A stretch of 64,000 bases of DNA, from positions 744,001-808,000 of the forward strand of contig NZ_AP023356.1 in the NCBI RefSeq assembly GCF_018324205.1, given 5' to 3'. Source of the stretch: Actinoplanes ianthinogenes. GTDB taxonomy: Bacteria; Actinomycetota; Actinomycetes; Mycobacteriales; Micromonosporaceae. Of the stretch, positions 1 to 7,810 are shown piece by piece. Made by a program: the position numbers and the translations under genes. The notes under the pieces are model-generated. The model searched no databases, was not told the origin of the DNA, and saw only the letters and a program-made list of their open reading frames with translations. Positions within the stretch are counted from its first letter, which is position 1. Each line of letters begins with the position of its first letter.

Positions 1-487
1 CCCGGAACGGCACGTCGAGGAAGACCGACAGGTCCCACACCTCGCCGATCTCGTCGCGGTGCAGGAAGAGGCCGTCGACGATGACGACCGTGCCGGGCAG
101 GGCGAGCCGCCACGGCGGGTGCACGATCGCGTCGCTGCCCAGATCGTGAGCGGCCGGGCGATACCGTCGGCTGCCGCCCGGCGCGAACGGTTCCAGCACG
201 TCGCCACGGAACCGCTCGTAGTTGTAGGAGTCCTCCCAGAAGCCGACCGGCGACTCCCGCCCCTGCCGGTACCGCACCGCCCGCACGTGGTGGAAGTCGT
301 CGATCGACACCCGCACGACCGGACGGCCGATCACCTGCACGGCGGCGGCAAGCTCGTCGGCGAACGTGGTCTTCCCGGACCCGTCCGGCCCGTCGACCGC
401 CACCCGCAGACAGGCGCCGCCCACGGAGCCGGGGATGCGACGCGCCACGTGTTCGATGACGTCCTGCCGGTGCGTGGAGGCGAGCAT
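1..487 (-). CDS. Uridine kinase-like P-loop protein (3' end cut by window edge)
   Basis: The reading frame begins at the ATG at 487 and runs off the left edge, so the C-terminus is missing. It encodes a P-loop kinase of the uridine kinase/phosphoribulokinase type. The Walker A motif GPDGSGKT is at residues 33-40, and the segment VSIDDFHHVR further on matches the Asp-rich region of that family. A later VVIVDGLFLHRDE segment matches the family's Walker B region. Bacterial relatives phosphorylate nucleosides, and the exact substrate cannot be told from sequence. It lies downstream of the Ser/Thr kinase on the same strand with a 130-base gap, so it may have its own promoter. The family call is firm and the substrate is not. 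Confidence 0.8.
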   Translation of the reverse strand, partial: MLASTHRQDVIEHVARRIPGSVGGACLRVAVDGPDGSGKTTFADELAAAVQVIGRPVVRVSIDDFHHVRAVRYRQGRESPVGFWEDSYNYERFRGDVLEPFAPGGSRRYRPAAHDLGSDAIVHPPWRLALPGTVVIVDGLFLHRDEIGEVWDLSVFLDVPFR

Positions 488-617
488 CGAGCCAGCATGC
501 CACGCCGCTGTCCCCGGGTTTCGCTTCTCGGTGACCACCCGCGGACATTGAAGGGTGCGGAGATCGCTATGGACCCTGAGCTGACTGGCTCCGCTTCGCT
601 CCGCGGCTGTGAAGGTA

Positions 618-2000
618 TCAGGCTTTGTACGCCGAGCCCGTCGACACGTGGGCTTTCGGCTGAGCCAGGCAGTGCAGCAGCCACACCCCGTCCGTCTCGA
701 TCGGCCACAGCTCGATCAGCCAGTTCTTCGTCGCCTTCGGCTTGAGGCTGTGCTTGCCGATCGTGGTGTGCGAGCACGCCTTCGCGTATTCCGGCCGCTT
801 GATCAGCGGCGCGTCCTCGCTGACCTTCGGTGGCGGCCCGGCCGGTAGCGGAATCGCCAGGAACGTCTCCCAGATGTGCGAGCCGGGACAGAACGCCGAC
901 ACCGGCGGCGACGCCACCTGGCTGATCGCGGTGAGCCCGTTCCAGCACATCGGAGCGGTCGGGCAGAGCACTTCACCGCACGCCTGGAACCCGGCCGGGA
1001 CCCTGGCCGTCGCGCTCGCGGAGGCTTTCGGCGCGGCCACCGCAGGCGACTTCGCCTTGTCGCGCTGCAAGGCAATTCCCGTCACGACCGCGGCGGCCAC
1101 CAGCACGGCCAGGACTCCGGCCAGCACCTTCTTCCGCTCGGGCCGCTTCGTCTCGGACGAAGCCGGCGCGGCCGTCAGCGAAACATGCCGGGCCGCCTCG
1201 GCGAACGAGAGCGCGGACGGGAAACGCCTCTCCGGATCGACCGCCAGCGCCCGCTCCACCAGGGCCAGCACGGTCGGCGGCACGGTCACGCCGATCGTTT
1301 TCGGGGCCTGCTGGACGCGTTGCAGGGCGACCGCGTACGGGTTGTCGCCGACGAACGGCCGCTCCCCGGCCAGGCACTCGTAGGCGACCAGGCCGAGCGC
1401 GTACACATCGCTGCGCCGGTCGACCGGCTGTCCCAGCACCTGCTCCGGCGACAGGTAGCTGGGCGTCCCGAGAATCGCCCCGGAAGCGGTCACCCGGCTG
1501 GCGTCCTCGTGCCGGGCGATCCCGAAGTCGGTGATCACCACGCTGCCGTCGCGGCGCAGCAGCATGTTCGCCGGTTTGATGTCGCGGTGCACGATGCCCT
1601 GGTCGTGCACCGCTTGCAGGCCCTCGGCGGCCTGCGCCACGATCCGTATGGTCTCGGCCGCGTCGAGCCGCCCGTCGCGCCGCAACCGCTGCGCCAGCGA
1701 CTCGCCGTCGACGAACTCCATCACCAGGAAGGTGACCCCGTCGGCCCGCACGAAGTCGTGGATCGACGCCACCGCGGGATGGTTGACCCGGGCCATCACG
1801 GTCGCCTCGGCGGCGAACCGCCGGACGAAATCCGGGTCGGCGGCGGCTGCGGGCAGCATCGTCTTGACCGCGACGCTGCGCCCGAGGGACTCGTCGACGG
1901 CCCGCCAGACCTCGCCCATCCCGCCGGCGCCGAGCCGGTCCTCCAGGCGGTACCGGCCGCCCAGCCGCATCCCGGCCCGCAGGCCCATGTCAGAGTGCAC
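618..2000 (-). CDS. Membrane-anchored Ser/Thr protein kinase (Hanks type)
   Basis: This 460-residue protein has a cytoplasmic kinase domain at about residues 17-275, with the glycine loop GAGGMG at 24-29, the ATP lysine K46, HRD at 138-140 (HRDIKPAN) and DFG at 158-160. The activation loop carries GTPSYLSPEQ. One transmembrane helix follows at about 290-312, then an extracellular domain of about 150 residues with at least six cysteines. That domain has no PASTA repeats, so it is not a PknB-type muropeptide sensor. The start is taken as GTG at 2000; a -10-like TAAGCT lies six bases upstream and there is no clear Shine-Dalgarno, so the mRNA may be leaderless. ATG at 1988 is an alternative. The ligand of the Cys-rich domain is unknown. 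Confidence 0.93.
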   Translation of the reverse strand: MHSDMGLRAGMRLGGRYRLEDRLGAGGMGEVWRAVDESLGRSVAVKTMLPAAAADPDFVRRFAAEATVMARVNHPAVASIHDFVRADGVTFLVMEFVDGESLAQRLRRDGRLDAAETIRIVAQAAEGLQAVHDQGIVHRDIKPANMLLRRDGSVVITDFGIARHEDASRVTASGAILGTPSYLSPEQVLGQPVDRRSDVYALGLVAYECLAGERPFVGDNPYAVALQRVQQAPKTIGVTVPPTVLALVERALAVDPERRFPSALSFAEAARHVSLTAAPASSETKRPERKKVLAGVLAVLVAAAVVTGIALQRDKAKSPAVAAPKASASATARVPAGFQACGEVLCPTAPMCWNGLTAISQVASPPVSAFCPGSHIWETFLAIPLPAGPPPKVSEDAPLIKRPEYAKACSHTTIGKHSLKPKATKNWLIELWPIETDGVWLLHCLAQPKAHVSTGSAYKA

Positions 2001-2209
2001 GCGCGCAGCTTAGAGGTCACCGCAGGCCGATACCTATGGGCGGTGGCAGACAATCCAAAATCAAGATCAAAATATTCATATACGCAGGTCCGCCGTGGTG
2101 CGGATCGCATGCTCCCGCGCGGGCCGAGGCCGGCGATCTGGCCGCTGGCGCGTCCAAACCAATCGCCGCCCTCTTCACTGTCCGCGGCTGGTTCCGGAGA
2201 TCAAAACCC

Positions 2210-2610
2210 GGCTGGCCCCCAGCGCCCTATCCCACTCCCGGATAGGGCGGTGGGGGCCAGCCCGACACCCCCGGCTGGCCCTCAACGCCCTATCCCATGC
2301 CCGGATAGGGCCACCAAGGCCAGCCCGACACCCCCCGGCTGGTCCCCAGCGCCCTATCCCATGCCCGGATAGGGCCACCAAGGCCAGCCCGACACCCCCC
2401 GGCTGGTCCCCAGCGCCCTATCCCATGCCCGGATAGGGCCACCAAGGCCAGCCCGACACCCCCCCGGCTGGTCCCCAGCGCCCTATCCCATGCCCGGATA
2501 GGGCCACCAAGGCCAGCCCGACACCCCCCGGCTGGTCCTCAGCGCCCTATCCCGTGCCCGGATAGGGCCATCAGGGCCAGCCGGACACTCCCCGGCTGGC
2601 CCTCAACACC
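2210..2610. repeat. Tandem array of six 53-bp hairpin units plus a partial seventh
   Basis: Units begin at 2210, 2273, 2337, 2401, 2466 and 2530, a period of 63-65 bases, and a seventh starts at 2594 and decays. Each unit is a 53-base imperfect palindrome: an outer stem GGCTGG/CCAGCC, an inner stem GCCCTATCC/GGATAGGGC and a 7-base loop (usually CATGCCC). Units are joined by a nearly constant 10-12 base CGACACCCCC linker. Unit 1 is almost perfectly self-complementary over 23 base pairs with one G-G mismatch. Later units keep the inner and outer stems but have an unpaired middle. Function is unknown: a chromosomal protein-binding array, structured RNA or transcription barrier are all possible. 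Confidence 0.9.
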
Positions 2611-2691
2611 TCGGGCAGACGCGGGATCGGCTTCGCTGCCCGCGGGTGGTCACGGTTGCCCCGCGAAGGCGACCGCTGGCTGTGACTTTGG

Positions 2692-2725
2692 GTGATGTTT
2701 ACATCACGGAAAGTCAATGCATAAT
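2692..2725 (+). promoter_or_regulatory. Promoter of the E2-E1-JAB/CD-NTase operon with overlapping 16-bp palindrome
   Basis: A -35 TTTACA (2698-2703) and a -10 CATAAT (2720-2725) are 16 bases apart, which places the transcript start at about 2732-2733, on the ATG itself. The perfect inverted repeat GTGATGTTTACATCAC (2692-2707) covers the -35 box, as expected for a repressor operator. The regulator is not identified. The half-site spacing (GTGA, 8 bases, TCAC) differs from the CRP/GlxR pattern (6 bases between). Confidence 0.7.
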
Positions 2726-2732
2726 CGTCGGT

Positions 2733-4589
2733 ATGACGGTGACCTATCGGCGCCCCGGGTCCGGGGACGGTGGTGGCTCAGGTGGCGGCGGGTCGGCTGG
2801 CTTCCGCGGCGGTGGCAGTGGCTGGCGCGGGACAACGCGGCCGCCTTCGGGAGGCGGGCCCGGGACGGCTCCCCCGCCCCCGGGAAATCGTCCTCGCCGT
2901 GATGATCCTCGCGGGCCGGAACCGACCGGTGGCAGCGGTGGGCCTCCGGCGCCGGGTCACGGCGGTCCACATGAGACTCCTGGCGATCCGCGCGAGCCCC
3001 GCGACGGGCCGCGCAGATCTGACGGCGGTCCGCGCGAGCCTGCCAGCAGTCAGCGCAGACCGGACAGCGGTCCGCGGGAGCCCAGCGGCGTCGCGCGGGA
3101 GGCCGACGGCGTCGCACGGGAGGCCGACAGCGTCGCACGGGAGGCCGACAGCGTCGCACGGGAGGCCGACAGCGTCGCACGGGAGGCCGACAGCGTCGCG
3201 CGGGAGGCCGACGGCGTCGGACGGGAGGCCGACGGGGTCGCGCGGGAGGCCCGCATCGGTCCGGCCGAGGTCCGCGCGGCGCCGGCTCGTCAGCACAGCG
3301 AGATGTCGGCGACTGCCGAGGCCGCCCGCACGTGTACGGAGTGCCGGACGCGCGTGCATATCGCCGTCGAGGCCGAGGCGCTGATCGTCACCGCGATCGG
3401 GAACACCTGCGAGACCTGTGCTCCGCAGGCCGTGCTCCACGCCGAACACCGGCAGGCGGAGGAGCGGATCACGAACACGGTCCGGGCCTGGTGGGCTACG
3501 GACGAGTGGCAGGTGGTGCGGGAGACGCTCACCGACCGGGGTGTGCGGCGAACCGATGTCCTGCGGCCGGACGCGGTGCCGGACCGAGTGCCGACCGAGC
3601 AGAGCCCGATCGACGACGAAGTCTGGAAGACCGTGCTCACGCCCCGCCTGGCGGACATCTTCGAGCCGGGGGAATGGCCGGTCATCGCCCCGGTGTGGCA
3701 ACCCGAGGACTGCCGGATCCTGGACGCGTTCGCCGTGCTGCTGGAGGCGTTCTGGCTGGAGATCGTCGCGGAGACCGACGGCTCGGCCCGCCTGATCGTG
3801 CAGCTGACCGGGCTGCCGCCGGTCGTGGCGTTGCTGCTTCCACGGGTGGCGCTCGGATGGGTCGAGTACGACGAGTGGACGGGCCTGCCGGTCGGCGAGA
3901 TGGTGGCGCTCTACCACGACCTCGGCCCGCATCTCTGCGGGGCGACCGGGCACGGCACCGAGTGCGCGCCGCTGGAACGACTGCGCAGCGACCCCGGGGG
4001 TGCGGTGCCGAAGTTGCCGCCCGAGAAGGCCGTGCAGAAGCTGCCGGGCCTGCCGGAACGGTTCGCCCTTCCGGCCGTGAGCGACGCACCGACGCTTGCC
4101 GACCTGCTCGGGCCGGAGCCTCATCGGGAACCGGAGCGCGTTCGTCTCCCCGGGGAGACGGACGGTGTGCGGATCCCGCAGGGGGTGGAGCGGATTCCGG
4201 AGCCGGCAACGCCTGGTGACCCCACCGTGCCCGAGACCGCAACACCCGACGACACGGCAATCTCCGGCGAGCTTCGGGGTCCCACGGAGCCCGGCCCGCG
4301 CCCACCCGACTCGCCGGCCCCGGCCGCTCCCGAGAGCCGGCCGGAGAAGATCCCCGACGGCGACGACCTACCCGGGAGCGGCGGCGGAATCGGCGGTCCA
4401 GGCGGAGGCGGCAGTGCCGGCGGAGGCGGCGGAGGCGGCGCAGGCGGAGGCGGCGGAGGCGGAGGCGGAGGCGGCGGCGGCGGTCATGGTGCCGCGGCGA
4501 CCGTAACCAGCGGCGGCATCTTCACGAGCCCGCGACCGTCACCAGGCGGCTCCCTGCCCAGCGGACCCTCCATCTTCGGTCACGCATGA
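2733..4589 (+). CDS. Unknown Gly/Arg-rich, Cys-containing protein, first gene of the CBASS-like operon
   Basis: The start at ATG 2733 sits on the predicted transcript start, so translation is probably leaderless; the open frame extends further upstream only through the promoter. The 618-residue product has a disordered Gly/Pro/Arg-rich N-terminal third. This includes about eight copies of a heptad close to VAREADS, encoded by 21-bp DNA repeats at about 3090-3250. A central region of roughly 250 residues looks folded and begins with two CxxC pairs (CTEC and CETC), a possible zinc site. A Pro-rich stretch follows, then a poly-Gly tract and a short tail ending GPSIFGHA. I do not recognise a family. 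Its stop overlaps the next start (ATGA), so it is translated with the E2-E1-JAB gene. It could be the effector, a conjugation target or an adaptor. None of these is shown by sequence. Confidence 0.75.
   Translation: MTVTYRRPGSGDGGGSGGGGSAGFRGGGSGWRGTTRPPSGGGPGTAPPPPGNRPRRDDPRGPEPTGGSGGPPAPGHGGPHETPGDPREPRDGPRRSDGGPREPASSQRRPDSGPREPSGVAREADGVAREADSVAREADSVAREADSVAREADSVAREADGVGREADGVAREARIGPAEVRAAPARQHSEMSATAEAARTCTECRTRVHIAVEAEALIVTAIGNTCETCAPQAVLHAEHRQAEERITNTVRAWWATDEWQVVRETLTDRGVRRTDVLRPDAVPDRVPTEQSPIDDEVWKTVLTPRLADIFEPGEWPVIAPVWQPEDCRILDAFAVLLEAFWLEIVAETDGSARLIVQLTGLPPVVALLLPRVALGWVEYDEWTGLPVGEMVALYHDLGPHLCGATGHGTECAPLERLRSDPGGAVPKLPPEKAVQKLPGLPERFALPAVSDAPTLADLLGPEPHREPERVRLPGETDGVRIPQGVERIPEPATPGDPTVPETATPDDTAISGELRGPTEPGPRPPDSPAPAAPESRPEKIPDGDDLPGSGGGIGGPGGGGSAGGGGGGGAGGGGGGGGGGGGGGHGAAATVTSGGIFTSPRPSPGGSLPSGPSIFGHA
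3085..3252 (+). repeat. 21-bp coding tandem repeat (VAREADS heptads)
   Basis: About eight near-identical copies of a 21-base unit (GTCGCACGGGAGGCCGACAG-like) lie inside the first gene of the operon. Because 21 is a multiple of three, copy number can change without breaking the frame. The encoded heptad (Val-Ala-Arg-Glu-Ala-Asp-Ser/Gly) is charged and could form an extended helix. Confidence 0.85.
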
Positions 4590-6859
4590 CCGGCGGCCTC
4601 GCCCCCACTCAGGGCCAGAAGCAAGCGGAACGACAACTCTCCTACGTGGAGCGCCTGTACGACGGAGCCGTCCGGGTCGTCCGGACGCACCCCCGCGCGG
4701 AGGCCACCGACTGGCTCCGGATCGACCTGGAACTCGCCTGCGACGTGCCACCGGAGTGGACGCCGCTGACCGACCTGGAGCCGACCGAGGCGGTGCAGAT
4801 CCTCGTCCCGCCCGACTATCCCTTCCACCTGCCGGACGCCGCCGTCGAGCACGACCGGTTCGCCGGACTGCCGCACGTGCTCTGGAGCCAGAGCATCTGC
4901 CTGTACCTGTCCCCCAACGACTGGGATCCGGGCCAGGGCATGCAGGGTTTCGTCGAGCGGCTGGTCGACTGGTTCCGGCACGTGGCGGAAGGCACCCTCA
5001 CCTCGGGTGACGTCGTGCCGGAACCGCCGCTGACCGGCCCCTCCCCGGTGCCCGACGTGGTCCTGGTGCGCGGCGAACTCCCGGCGGCCCTGGAGGCGAA
5101 CCCGGAGCCGTGGACCGCCTGGGCCGCCGTCGAGATGGCCGGTGACCAGCGCTGGGAGGTACGCCAATGGCTCGACGCCGACGCCGCACGGACGTTGACG
5201 GGTCCGGCGTTCCTGGCGCTCGTTCTGGGGCTGCCCGAGCCGGCCGGTTTCCGGTTCCCCCGCCGGCTCGGTGATCTGCTGGAGGGGTTCGACCGGCAGC
5301 GCGTCGATCTCGCCGAGTTGTTTCGCCTGTTCCAGCAAACCATGGCGGCGAACCTGCGCCGGTTTCCGCCGGATGCGGAGACCGGCACCGGCCCACCGAT
5401 GCTGGTCTTCGTGGTGACCCCGGCACCGCCCGGATCGGCCGCGCCCTCCCGGGTCGCGTATCTGGCGGCCTGGATAGTGGACATCTCGGGCCTCGCCGAC
5501 GGCACCGCGACCGCGCACGACCCCGTGTTCTGGCTGCGGGTGCTGGACCAGCGGCCCCGCTTCACCACCCGGCGGGACGTACGCCGGCCGGCGTCGTGGC
5601 TGCGCGAGCGGCGGGTGCTGCTCCTGGGCTGCGGTGGGCTCGGCGCGCCGATCGCCGAGTACTGCGCGCGGGCGGGCGTGGCCGAGCTGCACCTGGTCGA
5701 CGACGGGGTGGTGATGCCCGGGATTCTGGTGCGCCAGCCGTACGCGGACGCGGATTTCGGCCGGCCCAAAGTGTTCGCGCTCGCCGAGCGGCTGGCCGAG
5801 ATCCGCTCGGGCACGAAGTTCGACGCGACGTACGGTGACGCGATCTCGTACCTGCGGGCCGGCCCCGGCCCCGATCTGGACCTGATCATCGACGCCACGG
5901 CCGCGCGTGCCGTCGCGGTCGCCCTGGAGCGCTTCCGGTGGGAGGACGACCGGCCACACCCGCCGTTGCTGTCGGTGATGGTCGGGCACGACTCGGCCCG
6001 CGGGGTCGCGACCCTGGCGATGCCCGGCGCGGGCGGGGCCGGGTCGGACATCCTGCGCAGGCTCGCGGTGGAGGCGGCCGACGACGACAGCCTGCTCGAC
6101 GTGCTCGACGACTTCTACCCGGATCTGCCCCGGACCGCTTTGTTCCAGCCGGAGCCGGGCTGCTCGGACCCGACCTACGTGGGATCGGCCGCGGATCTGG
6201 CCGCATTCTCGGCGTGGTTGCTCAACGACGCGCTGACGATCCTCGGCGGGGAGCGGCACCCGGCCGAGCCACGGCGGTGGGCGACGGTCCTGCGAGCGCC
6301 GTCGCCCGGCCGGACCGGTCCGGCCGCGGATCGCCGGCACTGGCCGGAGGACGTGGTCACGGTCGACGCGGTGCACGGCTATCAGGTGCGGATGGAGCCG
6401 TCCGCGTACGCCGAGGTGCGCAACGAGGTGATCCGGATGGCCGGCCGCCGCGGCCCGCGTGTGGAGACCGGTGGCCTGCTGCTGGGGCAGATCGACCATG
6501 CGAGCCGGGTGGTGTGGGTGACCGAGGCCCGTGGCCTGCCGGCCGGCAGCGACGCCTTCGCCGGACTGCTCCGGCTGGATCCGAGGGCGGCGCGGGCGGC
6601 GGTCGAGGAGCGCCGGCGGCTGACCCGGAATCTGGTCTCCTTCATCGGCGCCTGGCACACCCATCCGCGGAACTCTGCCGCGCCGAGCCCGATCGATCTG
6701 GACGCGATGCGGGAGATGACCGACGACACCCGTGCCCCGGCCCTGCTGATGATCTTCGGCGGCGAGGATCCGGCCCGGTGGCGCGCGTGGATCGGCGGGC
6801 GCGGACGACCCGAGTGGTGCACCGCCCTGTTCCTGCCCTTCGAGGAGGCTGCCGCGTGA
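4586..6859 (+). CDS. Fused E2-E1-JAB protein (Cap2-Cap3-like single chain)
   Basis: This 757-residue protein joins three ubiquitin-pathway activities. Residues about 20-135 are E2-like with the candidate catalytic Cys105 in SICLYLS. Residues about 330-590 are a ThiF/E1-type adenylyltransferase with the nucleotide motif GCGGLG at 348-353, an RQPY segment after it, and the likely thioester Cys526 in PGCSDP. Residues about 610-757 are a JAB/JAMM isopeptidase with Glu627 and the full HxHx7SxxD motif (His691, His693, Ser701, Asp704). In known type II CBASS, Cap2 (E2-E1) attaches the CD-NTase C-terminus to targets and a separate Cap3 (JAB) removes it. Here both are one chain and all catalytic residues appear intact. 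It overlaps both neighbours by four bases, so the three proteins are co-translated. Confidence 0.9.
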   Translation: MTGGLAPTQGQKQAERQLSYVERLYDGAVRVVRTHPRAEATDWLRIDLELACDVPPEWTPLTDLEPTEAVQILVPPDYPFHLPDAAVEHDRFAGLPHVLWSQSICLYLSPNDWDPGQGMQGFVERLVDWFRHVAEGTLTSGDVVPEPPLTGPSPVPDVVLVRGELPAALEANPEPWTAWAAVEMAGDQRWEVRQWLDADAARTLTGPAFLALVLGLPEPAGFRFPRRLGDLLEGFDRQRVDLAELFRLFQQTMAANLRRFPPDAETGTGPPMLVFVVTPAPPGSAAPSRVAYLAAWIVDISGLADGTATAHDPVFWLRVLDQRPRFTTRRDVRRPASWLRERRVLLLGCGGLGAPIAEYCARAGVAELHLVDDGVVMPGILVRQPYADADFGRPKVFALAERLAEIRSGTKFDATYGDAISYLRAGPGPDLDLIIDATAARAVAVALERFRWEDDRPHPPLLSVMVGHDSARGVATLAMPGAGGAGSDILRRLAVEAADDDSLLDVLDDFYPDLPRTALFQPEPGCSDPTYVGSAADLAAFSAWLLNDALTILGGERHPAEPRRWATVLRAPSPGRTGPAADRRHWPEDVVTVDAVHGYQVRMEPSAYAEVRNEVIRMAGRRGPRVETGGLLLGQIDHASRVVWVTEARGLPAGSDAFAGLLRLDPRAARAAVEERRRLTRNLVSFIGAWHTHPRNSAAPSPIDLDAMREMTDDTRAPALLMIFGGEDPARWRAWIGGRGRPEWCTALFLPFEEAAA

Positions 6860-7797
6860 CCCTCGACCCGGAGGACATCGAGAGGTGGTCGGAACCACCC
6901 GGCGAGTTCATGCGCTCGTGGACCGACGAGGTGCTGCACGACGCGCTGCGCCGGTCCCGGCTGCTGCGCGAGCGCGGCTACGTGTTCGGCTCCGGTTCGT
7001 CCGGCCGGCCGCCGGCGGAGAAGGAGTTCGAGGTCTTCCGGCAGGGCTCGTACGCGAACGGCACCACCATCAGCGGCGCGAGCGACGTGGACCTGGTGAT
7101 CCAGCTGAAGGTCCCGTTCGAGGAGAACGTGGTGGCCCTCACCAGACCGGAGCTCCAGAACTTCGATGACCGGTACGCGGACACGCTGCTGACCTGGGAG
7201 GTGTTCCGCCGCGACGTGCTGGCCGGGATCTCCGAGCGGTACTGGGTGGACCCGGGCAACAAGTGCTTCGCCATCTCGGACTGGGACTCACTGGTCCGGG
7301 TGCCGGCGGACATCCTGCCCGCCATGGAGTTCCGGCTCTACGAGGCGTTCCCGGTGCCCGGCGTGGAGATCTACGAGGAGGGCGTTTTCTTCCGCGACAA
7401 GTTCGGCCACCCGATCGTCAACTTTCCGAAGCAGCACCTGCGCAACGGCACCATCAAGAACCGCTGGACCGGCGGCCGGTTCAAGGAGATGGTCCGGGTC
7501 GTCAAGCACGCGTGCCGGCGGGCGGTCGAGCGGGACGGGCTGGATCCGGAGAACGTAGCGCCGTCGTACTTCATCGAATGTCTGCTGTACAACGTGCCGG
7601 ACGACGAGTACCGCACCAGCCGGCCGGAGGCGTTCGCCAACGTCGTGCGCTGGCTGAACCGGTGGCCCGCCGAGAACCGGGACGACTTCGAGCGGCAGCT
7701 GTGCCAGAACGAACTGGTGCCGATGTTCGGCACCGGCCCGGATCACTGGGAAACCGGGCCGGCCGAAAAGTTCATCGACACACTGAACAAACTGTGA
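6856..7797 (+). CDS. CD-NTase-type nucleotidyltransferase (cyclic oligonucleotide synthase candidate)
   Basis: Translation starts at GTG 6856, overlapping the upstream stop (GTGA), and gives 313 residues. The DNA polymerase-beta-like core shows the GS motif at residues 64-65, the metal-binding pair Asp77 and Asp79 in SDVDLV, and a third candidate Asp152 in ADILPA. This is the pattern of CD-NTases (SMODS), which make cyclic di- or trinucleotides as defence signals. The C-terminus ends DTLNKL and has no diglycine. Known Cap2 enzymes attach CD-NTases through their C-terminal residue, so the tail is where conjugation would be looked for. No recognisable effector (phospholipase, nuclease, TM pore) is encoded next to it. 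The downstream gene is convergent. Confidence 0.88.
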   Translation: MTLDPEDIERWSEPPGEFMRSWTDEVLHDALRRSRLLRERGYVFGSGSSGRPPAEKEFEVFRQGSYANGTTISGASDVDLVIQLKVPFEENVVALTRPELQNFDDRYADTLLTWEVFRRDVLAGISERYWVDPGNKCFAISDWDSLVRVPADILPAMEFRLYEAFPVPGVEIYEEGVFFRDKFGHPIVNFPKQHLRNGTIKNRWTGGRFKEMVRVVKHACRRAVERDGLDPENVAPSYFIECLLYNVPDDEYRTSRPEAFANVVRWLNRWPAENRDDFERQLCQNELVPMFGTGPDHWETGPAEKFIDTLNKL

Positions 7798-7810
7798 CCG
7801 CGGACGGTCA
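7795..7810. terminator. Short palindrome spanning two convergent stop codons
   Basis: TGACCG (7795-7800) and CGGTCA (7805-7810) form a 6-bp inverted repeat around CGGA. It contains the TGA of the CD-NTase gene and, on the other strand, the TGA of the glutamate decarboxylase gene. The convergent genes are only 10 bases apart. The stem is short, so a terminator role is tentative. Confidence 0.4.

Larger units (their letters stand above)
2001..2732. other. Long divergent intergenic region
   Basis: This 732-base stretch separates the kinase (minus) from the E1/CD-NTase operon (plus). From left to right it holds the kinase promoter area with an AT-rich patch at about 2049-2085, an array of hairpin repeats at 2210-2610, and the operon promoter with a palindrome at 2692-2725. 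I see no convincing coding sequence. The open frames that cross it owe their length to the GC-rich repeats. Confidence 0.8.

Noticed and set aside
2210..2610. CRISPR array
   Set aside because: Spacers are only 10-12 bases and nearly identical, and each repeat is a long palindrome; there are no cas genes.
2692..2707. CRP/GlxR site in front of the CBASS-like operon
   Set aside because: GTGA and TCAC are separated by 8 bases rather than the 6 of that family.
2646..2732. Upstream extension of the first operon gene to 2646
   Set aside because: It would put the -35, palindrome and -10 inside the coding region; ATG 2733 fits the predicted transcript start.
3085..3252. CRISPR or other non-coding repeat
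   Set aside because: The unit is 21 bases, stays in frame inside a coding gene and has no unique spacers.
4430..4490. Poly-Gly tract at 4430-4490 as a sequencing artefact
   Set aside because: It keeps frame with the downstream conserved overlap (ATGA) and is plausible as disordered linker.
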